From the NCBI GenBank assembly GCA_018136815.1, contig CM030933.1, positions 5,162,282 to 5,226,281 of the forward strand: 64,000 nucleotides of DNA, written 5' to 3'. A model generated the notes under the pieces. It was not told the origin of the DNA, made no database searches, and was given only the letters and a program-made list of their open reading frames with translations. The position numbers were made by a program, and so were the translations under genes. Origin of the DNA: Isochrysis galbana (taxonomy: Eukaryota; Haptophyta; Isochrysidales; Isochrysidaceae). Shown in pieces: positions 1 to 9,945 of the stretch (position 1 is its first letter; the number at the start of each line of letters is the position of its first letter).

Positions 1-518
1 AGCGCGCGCGCGCAAGCAGGAGCCTCACAAACTCACAAACCGCAAACCACAAATTGTCCACAAACACAAACCAGCCCGCCCCAACATCCAACATAAAAAA
101 AACCTTTTGATAACCTCGCGTCGCGCGTGGCATTGCGGTGTCAATCTGCAGCCACGCCCGTCCCCCCTCCTTTCCCTCACTTTCCACCTTGCGGCATCAT
201 CCCTCGTGCTCTACTTAGGGGCCAAGAGGTAGTCTAAGATTAAGATACGCTCAGGCTCTAGCTACTAGCTACTATAGCTACCCCGAGAGACGAGAGACGA
301 GGCACACACGACACACGGTCAACGTGAAGACGTGAAGCTAGGGCGGCGAGCAGTAGACGGAGCCGTTCATTTCTTTCTCTGCGGCTTGCGGCTTGCCGCT
401 TACAAAGGTTTTTGGAACTTGGAATAACTTGGTTCACATATCACATGTTCTCAATCTCAATGTTCAATGTTCCACAATGCACAATGTTAATGTTAATGTT
501 AATGTTCTCACACATGTG
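1..518. other. Intergenic sequence with a short (AATGTT)4 microsatellite
   Basis: I see no gene here. A run of four AATGTT units lies at 483-506, just outside the left target duplication of the transposon-like unit that begins at 526. The ORFs overlapping this stretch are short and lack recognisable motifs. Confidence 0.6.
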
Positions 519-1361
519 CATATATTAGCCCGGTCACTCACTCATTTTAACCACTATTTTCCACCTCCCCTGGGTGTCCAAGGATTCCTTAGGGTCCCCC
601 CCGACCTGCCCCGCCAACTCCCTCCCCCCTCCGAACGACCCCCTCCCTCCTCCCGCGCCCACGAAGGGCAATGGCGTCGGTGAGGGACCCCCCTCCCTTC
701 CCCCGCGCGTGGCGGGCTATTTTGGGAGATTGAGGCGGGCGCTCACGGGAGGGAATCAGAGTGGTGAATGTGGGGCGCATCACTATTTGAAACGCGGAGC
801 TTCCGCGACGTCCGATCGCGCGCGATCGGCCGAAGAATGGCCTGGAGGTGGTGGCCATGCAGAGCCTAGAGCTCTCGCGAGCAGGGTGGGGGGTCAAGGG
901 TAGGTAGCACGCTGGTGCTCAAGGGTCGCACACACTCGTATTGACCCATCCTGGCCCCTCGCACCGCAGGAATGCCTCGATTCGATCCGGCCCGACGCCC
1001 AGGGCCAAAGTCGCGTTCCGTCAAAAGAGGGCCAGGTTATTTGTTTTCTTTTCAGTCTGTACAATTACAAGGCCCAATATTATTATTGCAAGGTTGTTTG
1101 TTTTCTTTTTGGTCTATTGTTACAATTACAAAGTGTTCTTATATTATTGTCAGGTTATTTGTTTTCTTCTTCAACCAGTCAACTCCAGTTTTCGACAACC
1201 AGTCAACTCCAGCTTGGCACACGTCCAGCTTGCTTGCGAAAGGCGAACGAGAAGTAGAGTTGCGCAACTTGCGCCTCTTTCTCACTCAGAACTGGCAGTG
1301 ATTGGCCTCCCCGCCCGTCGCTGCCGCGCATTTTACCTACCGCTGAGTGACTGTCTCTCCG

Positions 1362-1698
1362 CCGCTGTCACCTCCTCCGCCCTCTCCGCCGCCGTCACCT
1401 CCTCCGCCCTCTCCGTCGCCGTCATCCCCTCCATTGCCTTCTCCGCCTCCGCCCTCTCCGCCGCCGTCATCGCCTCCATTGCCTTCTCCGCCTCCGCCCT
1501 CTCCGCCGCCGTCACCTCCTCCACCATATCCGCCGCCGTCACTTCCTCCGCCCTCTCCGCCGCCGTCACCTCCTCCGCCCTCTCCGCCGCCGTCACCTCC
1601 TCCGCCCTCCCCGTCGCCGTCATCCCCTCCATTGCCTTCTCCGCCTCCGCCCTCTCCGCCGCCGTCATCGCCTCCATTGCCTTCTGCGCCTCCGCCCC
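1362..1698 (+). repeat. Minisatellite of about 24-bp CCG/TCC-rich units
   Basis: Imperfect tandem units built from CCGCCGTCACCTCCTCCG and variants with CATTGCCTTC run through this interval. Every frame stays open because the unit length is divisible by three, so the Pro/Ser-rich (plus) and Ala/Glu-rich (minus) ORFs seen here are by-products of the repeat. It lies inside the 526-3444 unit. Confidence 0.75.
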
Positions 1699-1733
1699 GC
1701 CAGCGCGCCCGGTCGTGTTCGAAAATTGGGCAC

Positions 1734-1853
1734 TGTCAGAGCAAGGCTCGTCTCACTCTTGGAGATTGCCTGCGAGGGCGCGCCGGCAGCTAGCGCGGAA
1801 TGCGGTTCTTGCGGGGAGCTCGTGGAGCTTTCCTCGGGGGTGACTACGGGCAT
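1734..1853 (-). pseudogene. Fragment of Ty3 gag N-terminus
   Basis: About 40 codons read MPVVTPEESSTSSPQEP onward and match the first 40 residues of the gag at 43052 with only a few substitutions. The similarity then breaks off into minisatellite sequence. In transcription order this gag start follows a pol-leader fragment, the opposite of the complete element, so the copy is rearranged and dead. Confidence 0.85.
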
Positions 1854-1859
1854 GGTGAT

Positions 1860-2832
1860 CGACAGGCTGCAACCGGTAGCCGCGGCGACTTAGGACGAAT
1901 GAAAGAAGACTCGGATATCGATGACGTAGAGACAGGCTCGGAGGACGGGATTGACGAAGAAACTCGGAGAAGTGGGGTGTCGGACGGCGGCGACGGACGC
2001 CGCGGCCGCGAGACCACCGGTGAGAGACATGAAGGACATGGCTCAGGGACTCGGTTGGGCTGGCTCAATGGGCGTAGAAGCTCGGTTTGGGAGGCCGCCG
2101 TTCCTCGACGTGCAGAGGAGTTGTGGTCACTCTCCATGGTCACGTCGGAAGAGGAAACGGGCCAGGGATCGACGTCGTTGCATTCTGTCGTCGGCGGGGT
2201 CGGCGCCGGCGAAAGAAGGGACGTGGCTGTCGTAGAAGCCGGCTGCGGGGAAGGCTGGGGCCAGGGTGGTGGCTCTGCGGCAGCGGCTGGCGTGGGTAGT
2301 GGCCGAAGAGGTTCTGCAATGCGAAGCATTCTTCGGAGGACTTGGCTCGGGCTAGCGGGTGGATGGACCGCTGAAATTACGGTGGATTCAGACTCGAATT
2401 CGGAAGACTCGGCGACTTGAGAGGGGCTAGGAGACGGCTGTGCAAGCTCCTCCATGGCTCTCGGTTGATGGGGTGGCGTGGGAACGCCGGTGGTCGACCG
2501 CGGACTCCGCGGTGGCGTTAATTTGTACTCGGACTCGGACTCGTCGTTTCTGGCGTGCAGGACGCCAGAAACAGGGCTAACTTTCGAAATGGGAACGGAC
2601 GGGGCCGGCCCAAAGGTGAAGCCCCCTGGCGTCGCAACCGTCGATGAGGACGAAGCTGAAGCTTGTGATGACGATAGGGGCACGGTGGCCAGCACCGGTT
2701 GGCTCGGTGCGGCCGTACTCTCGGACTCGGTGACGGGCTTGATTACGCGGGCTCGGGATGCACTGTCTTGTGCGATTGGAATCGGACTCGGAACGGAAAC
2801 AGAAGGGATCGGCTCGGCGGCGTGCAGCTTGC
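1860..2832 (-). pseudogene. Fragment of Ty3 pol Ser/Pro-rich leader
   Basis: About 320 codons from SKLHAAEPIPSVSVPSP to the RLPVAA end are nearly collinear with roughly 46795-47765 of the plus-strand element, with scattered substitutions. The fragment stops upstream of the methyltransferase-like domain and carries neither protease nor reverse transcriptase. The frame is intact over its length, which suggests a fairly young copy. The junction to the gag fragment lies at about 1854-1862, where pol-type sequence ending GGTTGCAGCCT runs into the gag leader GTCGATCACCATGCCC. Confidence 0.85.
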
Positions 2833-2837
2833 TGGGC

Positions 2838-3200
2838 CTGGTGAGCCATTCTGTCCAGGTGGTAAAACGTGAAAGCGCCGTCGTCCCACTCACGGCCAAC
2901 TTCCAACTTCAACGCGATGCGCGCGGGCGGCTGGGGCGATTGGCGTGACTGCAAGGGCGGCACTTCTTGATATGATGCCTGGTGAGCCATTCTGTCCGAG
3001 TGGGTGAACGTGAAAGCGCCGGCAGCGCGCCCGGTCGTGTTCGAAAGTTGGGCACTCCGGCTCGTTCGGCCGGGTAACGTTGAACGTTGGCGTTGTTGTC
3101 GGCCCACACACGGCCAATTTCGACGCGATGTGGGGCGATTGGCGTGAGTGCTAGGGCGGCATTGCTTGATATGATTCCAAGCCTGGTAGACCTAGTGAGC
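2838..3200. repeat. Imperfect tandem repeat of about 141 bp
   Basis: GGTGAGCCATTCTGTCC recurs at about 2840 and 2981, each followed by GTGAACGTGAAAGCGCCG-like sequence. The block containing GGGGCGATTGGCGTGA, GGGCGGCA and TTGATATGAT recurs at about 2930 and 3138. A segment reading GTCGTGTTCGAAA occurs here at about 3030 and again near 1715 beside the gag fragment. The repeats are non-coding and fill the right part of the 526-3444 unit. Confidence 0.6.
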
Positions 3201-3712
3201 TGGCGACAGAAATTTCCCCGTCTTACTATATTTGTGCCTTGCATGAACGGCCTCACTAAAAATATACCGGAGGGGGCCCGACTGTATTTCGCGCACCGTC
3301 TTCGAAGGCCTGAAATTCGGTATTTTTCGAAAATTTCGCCGGACAATCCCCACTTTTTTTGCTGATCCATCCTAGCGGAACTTATAGGAAGCTTATTTAG
3401 CCCGTCATTCACCCTCCGCACCCCCATAGTGAGTGACCGGGCTACATATATGCGTATGGCATATGGGGAGGCCCCTCGTGCTCGTGCCGCCATGAAAAGG
3501 TATGTTTCGTGCTTGTTCAAAGTAGGAGTACTCCTACCTTGTCCTCAGAAAGTTTTTCAGCAGCTCTGCCCCAGCCCGCCCCCTGCGCCTGGCCCGACGT
3601 AGCTACTAGTAGTGCACGCAGGCCCACCAGCTACGAACTACAAACTAGGGTTAGAAGAGGTATTGCCCTACATCCTCGCTCTCCCTCTCTCCTCCGCGCA
3701 GTCAAACGTCCG

Positions 3713-6370
3713 ATGGCGGCGGCGGCGCCTGGCGCTGTCATCCAGCGCGAGCTGCAGGAGCTGCTCGAGAGTGCGGCGCGGAAGGGGGACCTCGAGACAT
3801 GCAGGGCGATCTGCCCCACCTTTCTTCCCTCCCAGCCCATCCCGAGCCTCCAGATCCAAGAGGTCAGAGTCGCCCACCCCTCCCCTCCCCTCCCCTTTAC
3901 ACACCCCGACCCTCTTCCTCCCTCCCCTCCCCCACCCCCTCTCTCTCCACGGACCTCCCTTTGCCAAGCAACTCTGCCTGTACCATCAGCTGCCTCTCAG
4001 TGCCGTCAGTCCAATGTGCTCTCTCAGCCGTTGATGCACAGTCCGCTATTAGCCTTCATGGCGCATGGCTGCCAAGTCTCTCGCCCCGCCGTAGCAGTGA
4101 TCTTGCGAGCTATTGTGCACCTGCAAGTAGTGACGTTCTCTTACGCTCCCAGCACCCTCGCTGCGGCCTCTTAGGTGCCGGCGGAGCTCATCGGTCTCGT
4201 TGCTAGGCGCGGCTACCACGCCCTGCTGCAGCGGCTCATTAGTCTAGGGGGCATCAGACACATCCCGCCCATCTTGCCTGCCGCCACAGTGCCGCGCTTG
4301 CCCAAGCCGGACGCAGGTAGACCGATCAACTGCAATTCGGCAAGCTCGCAGCCCGGCAGCTCCAAGACAGTGGAGAGTGCCCTTATGCAATGCTTGGATG
4401 CATTGCTTGAGTCGTCCATTTTGGCAGGGGACTCGGATGCCACGAGCGTGCTCATACCAGACTATGACCCGAACGATGAGGGCTCGCATCTCAGTTGCAG
4501 ACTGGATGCTCTTGCTGCATTTGTCGCGCTCGCTGTGGCAAGGGGCGACGAGGTGGTCCTACAAGCGCTAAGAGATGCTGGTGCCACGGAATTTTGCCGT
4601 CAGCAAGGCGATCATATCACTCTGAGCCATCTTTTGCGTCAGCCGCAAGAGCACGACAGTGCTAAGAGGCACACATCCTCTGTGGAAGCGATTCCGACGC
4701 CGCCAACACAGCCTACGGGTTCATCAGCACCCCCCAATACCCCACCGAACACAGCTCGCTGTGCCGCATCCGATCCACATCCAGGATGCGAGCGCAAGCC
4801 CTCTAGCGAACCAGTTCCATGTGAGAGCGATACTAGTCTGATCGCGCCGCCACCGCCAGTACCTGAGGCTCTTGCGATTGCGGCGTGCAATGCAGACTCT
4901 CGAACTGTGGACGCCCTTCTGAGCGAGACTCTCTGCATGGGTGATGTGCGCCGTGTGATCCAGAGCGGGGATTGCCACCTACTTTCCTCACTTTTCAAAG
5001 AGGACGGCAAGGAAAACCAAAATACGCAGAGTCGACGCGATGGCCACGCATTGAGCTGTAAGATAGATGGGCACAGCCACAGCTTCCATGTGGAGAGCGC
5101 GGCCGATGTGTTGCGCAAGTACGGCATATGTCCCATCGGAGCCGAGAGCGACCCAAACTCCTCGGTGCAGGCTCCCAGACGCATGATCCCTTTGGGCGGC
5201 AACCGAAAGATGGGATCGCCCTGCAGACCGCGATGCGACGCGCGAAATCACCCTGCTTCGCTGAGCGATGCGATACGGATGATGCAGGACGCCACGATCA
5301 CAATGGCCGTCGAATCGGGTACGCTACCCTCAAGCGCGTACACCTCACCGCAGAGGTGTGGGGCTGGCAGATCATTTGACCACGACGCTTCCTTCAACTG
5401 TATGTCACCTAGTAGACGTTCCCTTGCAGAGGCCATGGCGGACCTGCAGCTTGTCATGTCCGAAATTGCCTCCAAGACAAGTCCGGAGAAGCCGAAGGCA
5501 AATCCAGAGAGCCCGCAGAGCCTGTCGGGGGTGCTCATGGGGTTGGAGCTTGCGCTGAAGCAACTTGGTGGGTCGAGCACGTTGGGCTCGCCATCGACTG
5601 CGTCCATCGTGGAAAAGCCGCCTCCGCTTCCGTCTATGGAGGCTTTCACGGCCGCTGATCGCCTGCGTGAGTCGATCGCACGCGCAACCGACGCCATTGG
5701 AGGGCCGCAGACGCTAGCTGGTTATCAGGCCGCACGCTCACAGGCATTCACACGCAAATTGGGTCTACTGCCAGAGCCCAAAGACCAAAATCGGGCATCG
5801 GCGCAGTCGGTGCCAAACATCGTCATCCCTCAACCCGCAGAGCCGTTGACTTCCCGTCCCCCGCCCTCACTAGCCCGGCCGCCTCCTGCAAGCAGCACCG
5901 CCGGGCATGCGTGGCCTTCGCCCACAGATGATGAGGTGTGGATGCGCCTATTGGGTGAGTTGGCGATACCTCAACCGCACATCACGAATAAGGACGTGAA
6001 GTACGCTAACAAGATCTCTCAGCAGCTGTATGGTCGGTTGCCGCCGCCGCTCCGGCCGCCACCGCCACTCCGGCCGCCGGGCTCTGCTCCGTCGCAAGCA
6101 GTGAACGTAGTCCCGGAGCCCACAAGACGGCCTCGCAGGCCTTTGAATCTTGGACAGACTCCCACGGGACCATTTGAGCCATCGAGCACTTCGTCGTCTG
6201 AGCCACGGCCGTCGCCTAATACCGTTGATGCTGACGACGACCGCCACAGAGTAGCGGGTTTGCCGGTATCTGCGTACACACCGGGTTACCGCGCAAAACT
6301 GGAGGCAAAAGCCACGGCGGCTGCCATTAAGGCCAACAAAGAGGCTATCCGTGCTCTTTCAATGACATAA
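3713..6370 (+). CDS. Orphan two-exon protein, weak ankyrin-like helical pairs
   Basis: Exon 1 is 3713-3862 (50 codons), then a GT-AG intron at 3863-4174, then exon 2 at 4175-6370; both junctions are phase 0. The product is 781 residues. The N-terminus (LLESAARKGDLETC, then GLVARRGYHALLQRLISLGG, later AVARGDEVVLQALRDAGA) resembles degenerate ankyrin-type helix pairs. The middle and C-terminal parts are low-complexity Ser/Pro-rich with short helical stretches (MADLQLVMSEIASK; GVLMGLELALKQLGG). The C-terminus ends in a basic helix rich in Ala and Lys. There is no signal peptide or membrane span. A CT-rich tract lies directly upstream of the start codon. I do not recognise the family. The start is the first ATG that gives an N-terminus continuous with the helical region. 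Confidence 0.65.
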
Positions 6371-6718
6371 GCGGAGGCCAGAAATGGCTGCACGCCCTCG
6401 ACGCGGGCTTGCTTAGTGCCACATTGACGACTCTTCGGCCTCGTGCGAATGCATCCATGGCGCCTCGTTTTGATGTGCCGAAGGAAGTGCACTCCTCTTT
6501 CGTCAGCTTAGCTATTGCACACACATCTAGATTGCCCTCGAGCAAGATGCGACACTCCATGGCTCCATGGATGCCGCGTGCGGTTCGACGTGTGGAGCAG
6601 ATCCGCTAGTGGCGTTGTTGCTTGCCCTTCTTCTCGCCGAGAACCAAGAATCAATGCGGCTGCAAAATACTACTACCACTAAATTGTCTAGAGAGGTCAT
6701 AATATTCTGCGTAGCGAC
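6371..6718. other. Intergenic, 3' flank of the orphan gene
   Basis: No gene is visible. The sequence is the probable 3' UTR and spacer ahead of the 5' end of the retroelement at 6719. Confidence 0.5.
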
Positions 6719-7030
6719 AACTAACTTTATAGTCAGTTGCCATGGAGCGCGCCGCCGCTCCCCTCCTCTCCTTAGGGCCCCCCGCCGAGGGCGGCGGCCC
6801 CCCTAGCCCCCATGGAGCAGTCGCTGTCGAAGCGGTCGCGCCCGCCATCAGAGGCCGAGCAGGTGCGCGCGACCCCGTCGCGCCACACGGCCCGTGGCTC
6901 CGGCCACACCACGCACAGCAGCCATGCTGGCCCCCCCCCCATGGGGAGCAGCTGTCTGCATGTCTGCAGACTCCAGCAAAACATGTACAGGGCCCTACAG
7001 GGCCAATCCTCCAATGGGCATGCCTTATGG
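6719..7030 (+). mobile_element. 5' end of a non-LTR-like retroelement (hairpin plus ORF1 start)
   Basis: The segment starts with AACTAACT, a TTAT loop and AGTCAGTT (6719-6738), a near-perfect hairpin, followed at once by GCCATGG. The sequence after ATG 6742 encodes MERAAAPLLSLGPPAEGG and is clearly homologous to the longer copy at 20986 and the remnant at 34750-35060. Relative to the 20986 copy the frame is broken, since homology continues in the frame starting at 6812. At about 7030 homology ends at ACLMAG, where a Ty3 fragment in opposite orientation begins. Confidence 0.7.
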
Positions 7031-7360
7031 CTGGCGCTCAGCAGTAGTCAGACGACGGCCATAATACGCCACGACATGTTCGTGACCATGATCATCGACT
7101 TGGGAAAGCACGCCGCCGATGCCGAGGGTGATCGCGGCGTCGGTCTTGACGATGAACTCCTTGTCGTGGCGTGGCGCGGCTAGCACCGGCGCCGAAGTGA
7201 TGAGTTCAATGAGGCGCTGGACAGCGCGCTGGCACTCTGGGGTCTGGGAGACCACAGCCACGTCTACGCCAGTGCGGGTTAGGTCCGTAAGAGGAGCGGC
7301 GAGATGCGAAAAGCCTTTGATAAAACGACGATAGTACGAGCACAAGCCGAGGAAGGGCTG
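7025..7360 (-). pseudogene. Ty3-type pol fragment (RT end to RNase H start)
   Basis: The minus strand encodes FLGLCSYYRRFIKGF, the conserved motif after the Ty3 RT thumb, then a connection segment with DKEFIVKTDA and GIGGVLSQ, then HVVAYYGRRL. These are the hallmarks of the RT-RNase H boundary in Ty3/gypsy pol. It is only about 110 codons long and is abutted on both sides by unrelated element sequence. It covers a part of pol that is missing from the element at 43052 because of the scaffold gap, but whether it belongs to the same family cannot be seen here. Confidence 0.85.
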
Positions 7361-7361
7361 A

Positions 7362-9515
7362 CTCGTGCTCCTCCGGAGCCGGGGGAGAAGATACCACCTT
7401 CTTTTTCAGAAGGTCTATGTAGTTAGTGGTGGCTTCTGCCAATCTTAATCTCGCCCATTCCGCTATCTTTTCCCACGACTTCATAAAGGGACCTATCGAT
7501 ATATAATTGCCTCTATGACGTATCCAGCGTTCTCCGTGTGGTAGGTATGCCGCGCATTCTTCCGCGGTGTACACGTCCCCCGTGTCCGGGTTAATGGTGT
7601 TGTGAACGACAACCGTCTGTAAAGATTCCCACTTAGCTCTATGTGAGTGATGTAAAGCAGGCGCTTTATGAAAGCAATTATTCCAAATCGGGGAGCCCTG
7701 GGTCCCTTCCCGCGTATTAGTTTCCCTGCGTAGCCTAACCCGTCTAAAATTTTCGAGTGCTTGCTTCCAGAAGGCTGGGAGCGTGTTGCTACCGCAAATG
7801 CTGGCTGAGAGGCTTTTTGAGTCGACCTTCGAGAAGACCGCGGCTCTCCCCAGTGGGGTGCGGCTGAACCATTGATCTAGGACCGTCTTCCAGTCCGCCG
7901 TGGACGGGTTTAGGTAACGGATGATCCAAATCGCTTGAAGCGCTCGCGTGTGCTCGGCCATGCGGGAGCAGTCCGATCCCCATAAGGGGCCCGTCCTCAC
8001 TTGTCCCCACTCTCGGGTATGTCGGAAAGGTTATCCATCTCCTACCTCCTTGCGTGGAGCCTAATTCATCCGCCTGTAGCCGGGGGTTCCTATCCCACAA
8101 TATCGTCTGAACATCCGAGTCGATCGCTTCCATGAACCATGCCGGTGGGGTGATAGTGGCTAGCCAGTATCTCGGGGTCCCGTAGATAATAAAGTTCACC
8201 AATAGCGTTCTCCCGTGGATCGAGAGGTTTTGAACCCCTTTCCACGCCGCGATTTTCTTCTTGAGCTTAGCATAGAGCTTTTCCCAAAAAGAATCATTCT
8301 CGGGTCCCTCCCAGAAGGGCACTCCTAAGATGGTGGCGTACTCTCCTTCGCCGAGCGTTTTGAGGTAGGCTAGCTCGTCGGGGACTCGTGCTCCTGAGAG
8401 CGATCCCATGCGTATTAGTACACTTTTCCGTTTGTTTACCCTAGCCCCGGTGGCGTTTCCATACGTGTCAAGGATCTTCATCGCCCTTTCCAAGGACTCG
8501 AAGGAGTTAGCTAGAATTTGCGTGTCGTCCGCAAACTGCGAAAGTCTTAGCTCTCTAGGCCCTATCGTGACTCCCTTCATTTCGGGGTCAGCGTTGACTA
8601 AGCGTGTTGGGCCCTCTGCCACTAAGAGAAATGCCAGAGGCGATAGCGGGCACCCTTGGGGCATGCCGCAATGGATCGTGAAGGGATTGCTCCGCCTACC
8701 GTTGGCCTTGATCCATCGGGTCGGGAGTGAGTCAACGTTTGTTAATAGCGCTAACCATCTAGAGTACCCGGGGCCAAAGCCCAAAGCTTGTATCGCTTCG
8801 TGCTAATAATCCCAGCTGACTCTATCGAAGGCTTTTTCCCAGTCTATCGCCAGGGCTAGGCCCTCCACATCCGTGTCCTCTAGGTATGCTTGCACTAACT
8901 TCAATAGATGGGTGGCTTCGCCTATCATCCGCCTAGGCACAAAACCCACTTGTTCCTTAGAGATAATCGTGTGTACCGTCTTCTTGAGTCTGTTAGCTAG
9001 AACTTTGGCGAGAATTTTGTAATCCGTTTGGAGCAGCGTGATAGGTCTATAATTCCTCGGGTCCCTAGCGTCCCCGTTCTTATAGAGCAGCGCTATGTCT
9101 CCCGAGCATGTGTCCTCCGGTAAAGCCCCTTTCCGGTATGCTTCTTGGAACATTTCCGTCAGGCGCATGGCTACAAGCTCTTCGAAACTTTGGTAGAATT
9201 CCATCGGTATGCCATCCAGCCCCGCGGACTTGCCTTTCGCCATTTGTCGAATCGCCCTGGTGATCTCGGTGCTGACGATAGGCTTGTCCAAGAAAGATCT
9301 GTGACCCGCCGGTATCTGTCGTTGTCTCAGCGCGTGAAGGAGGGGCTCCGCACTTCGTGATGTCTTTTCGCTAAATAGCCACACCTAATAGCTCCGTAAC
9401 GAAGCTAAAATGGCGGTATCCTTTGTGGCAATGTTTCCCTCTTCCAGGGTGGGTTGTGGGTTGTCCCATTCTACTCCGGCGTATAGCGCCGGGATATCTC
9501 CGTTGGCGTGTTTGT
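7362..9515 (-). pseudogene. Degenerate L1-like LINE reverse transcriptase
   Basis: Reading leftward from about 9515, the frame shows KGKSAGLDGIPMEFYQ, then NYRPITLLQTDYKILAKVLA, QVGFVPRRM, IDWEKAFDRVSW, GMPQGCPLSP and the catalytic FADD (8524-8535). After these come the LINE C-terminal segments with GPLWGSDC and LPAFWKQAL. These motifs in order define a LINE reverse transcriptase of the L1-like branch. The frame is interrupted by two in-frame TAG codons (9385-9387 and 8803-8805) and by frameshifts near 8000-8060. The upstream endonuclease is missing. The copy is dead. Confidence 0.88.
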
Positions 9516-9516
9516 G

Positions 9517-9705
9517 GGGGGTTATAATAATGATAATGGGGGCCGGGGGTTTGCGAGGGGGGAGATTCGAAGGGGTGCATATGCGTATGTGTCTATAGTT
9601 CAACACACGTCAAGGCGTAGGGGCAGGTGCGCGGAGGGGTGTCATGATAGTACTGGGCTAGTGGGAGTAGTGGTACTAACGCGCAGATGTTTTATTATTA
9701 GATAG
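9517..9705 (+). repeat. Conserved 3' tail of a retroelement family, copy 1
   Basis: This segment shares an ordered set of blocks with 12500-12690 (+), 29225-29470 (-) and 56108-56330 (-): GTGGGG, GGGCCGGGGG(T/C)TTGCGAGG, GGTGCATA, then CTAGTGGGAGTAGTGGTACT and an AT-rich end. In the precisely bounded insertion at 56108-57045 these blocks form the 3' end of the element, so this is read as a 3' tail. It lies head-to-head with the inverted LINE RT. Confidence 0.7.
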
Positions 9706-9945
9706 AGAGCAGCACGAGCACGAGCACACAGCCCCATATCGCACTCCTAGCGGGAATTTGGGTAAGATTTTTAGAGGGTGTGACACATCAAGGCCGTGAT
9801 GGAATGTGGGCAAGATACAAATGTGAAGGGCAGTAGAACGATGATACGATTGAGTGGCGACGCAGATGCGTGTATGCAACTCCAACTGATTGAAAGGCTT
9901 TGCAACAAAGATTGAATGGAGGACTACCTCGACGAATGCCGCGCT
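9706..9945. other. Short intergenic spacer
   Basis: There is no supported gene. The stretch separates the retroelement tail from the 3' end of the PTPA gene. Confidence 0.5.

Larger units (their letters stand above)
526..3444. mobile_element. Non-autonomous TIR element carrying retrotransposon fragments
   Basis: The unit begins with TAGCCCGGTCACTCACT (526-542) and ends with its exact reverse complement (3428-3444). It is flanked on both sides by CATATAT (519-525 and 3445-3451), a 7-bp direct duplication as expected from cut-and-paste insertion. The right end also has a subterminal inverted copy of the terminus (about 3398-3413), so it can fold into a hairpin. No transposase is recognisable inside. 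The cargo is a proline-codon minisatellite, a gag-start fragment and a pol-leader fragment related to the Ty3 element at 43052, and imperfect tandem repeats. I infer a non-autonomous DNA transposon mobilised in trans; a 7-bp duplication does not fix the superfamily. Confidence 0.65.

Noticed and set aside
1347-1793. Proline-rich extensin-like protein
   Set aside because: The PPSPPP text is a translation of the 24-bp minisatellite, open in several frames on both strands, and ends at random sequence.
8803-8805. Genome-wide reassignment of TAG to a sense codon
   Set aside because: Host genes (CHCHD2/10, PDZ-GOLD and PTTG1IP-like) end at TAG at the expected place, so only readthrough or decay of element copies is tenable.
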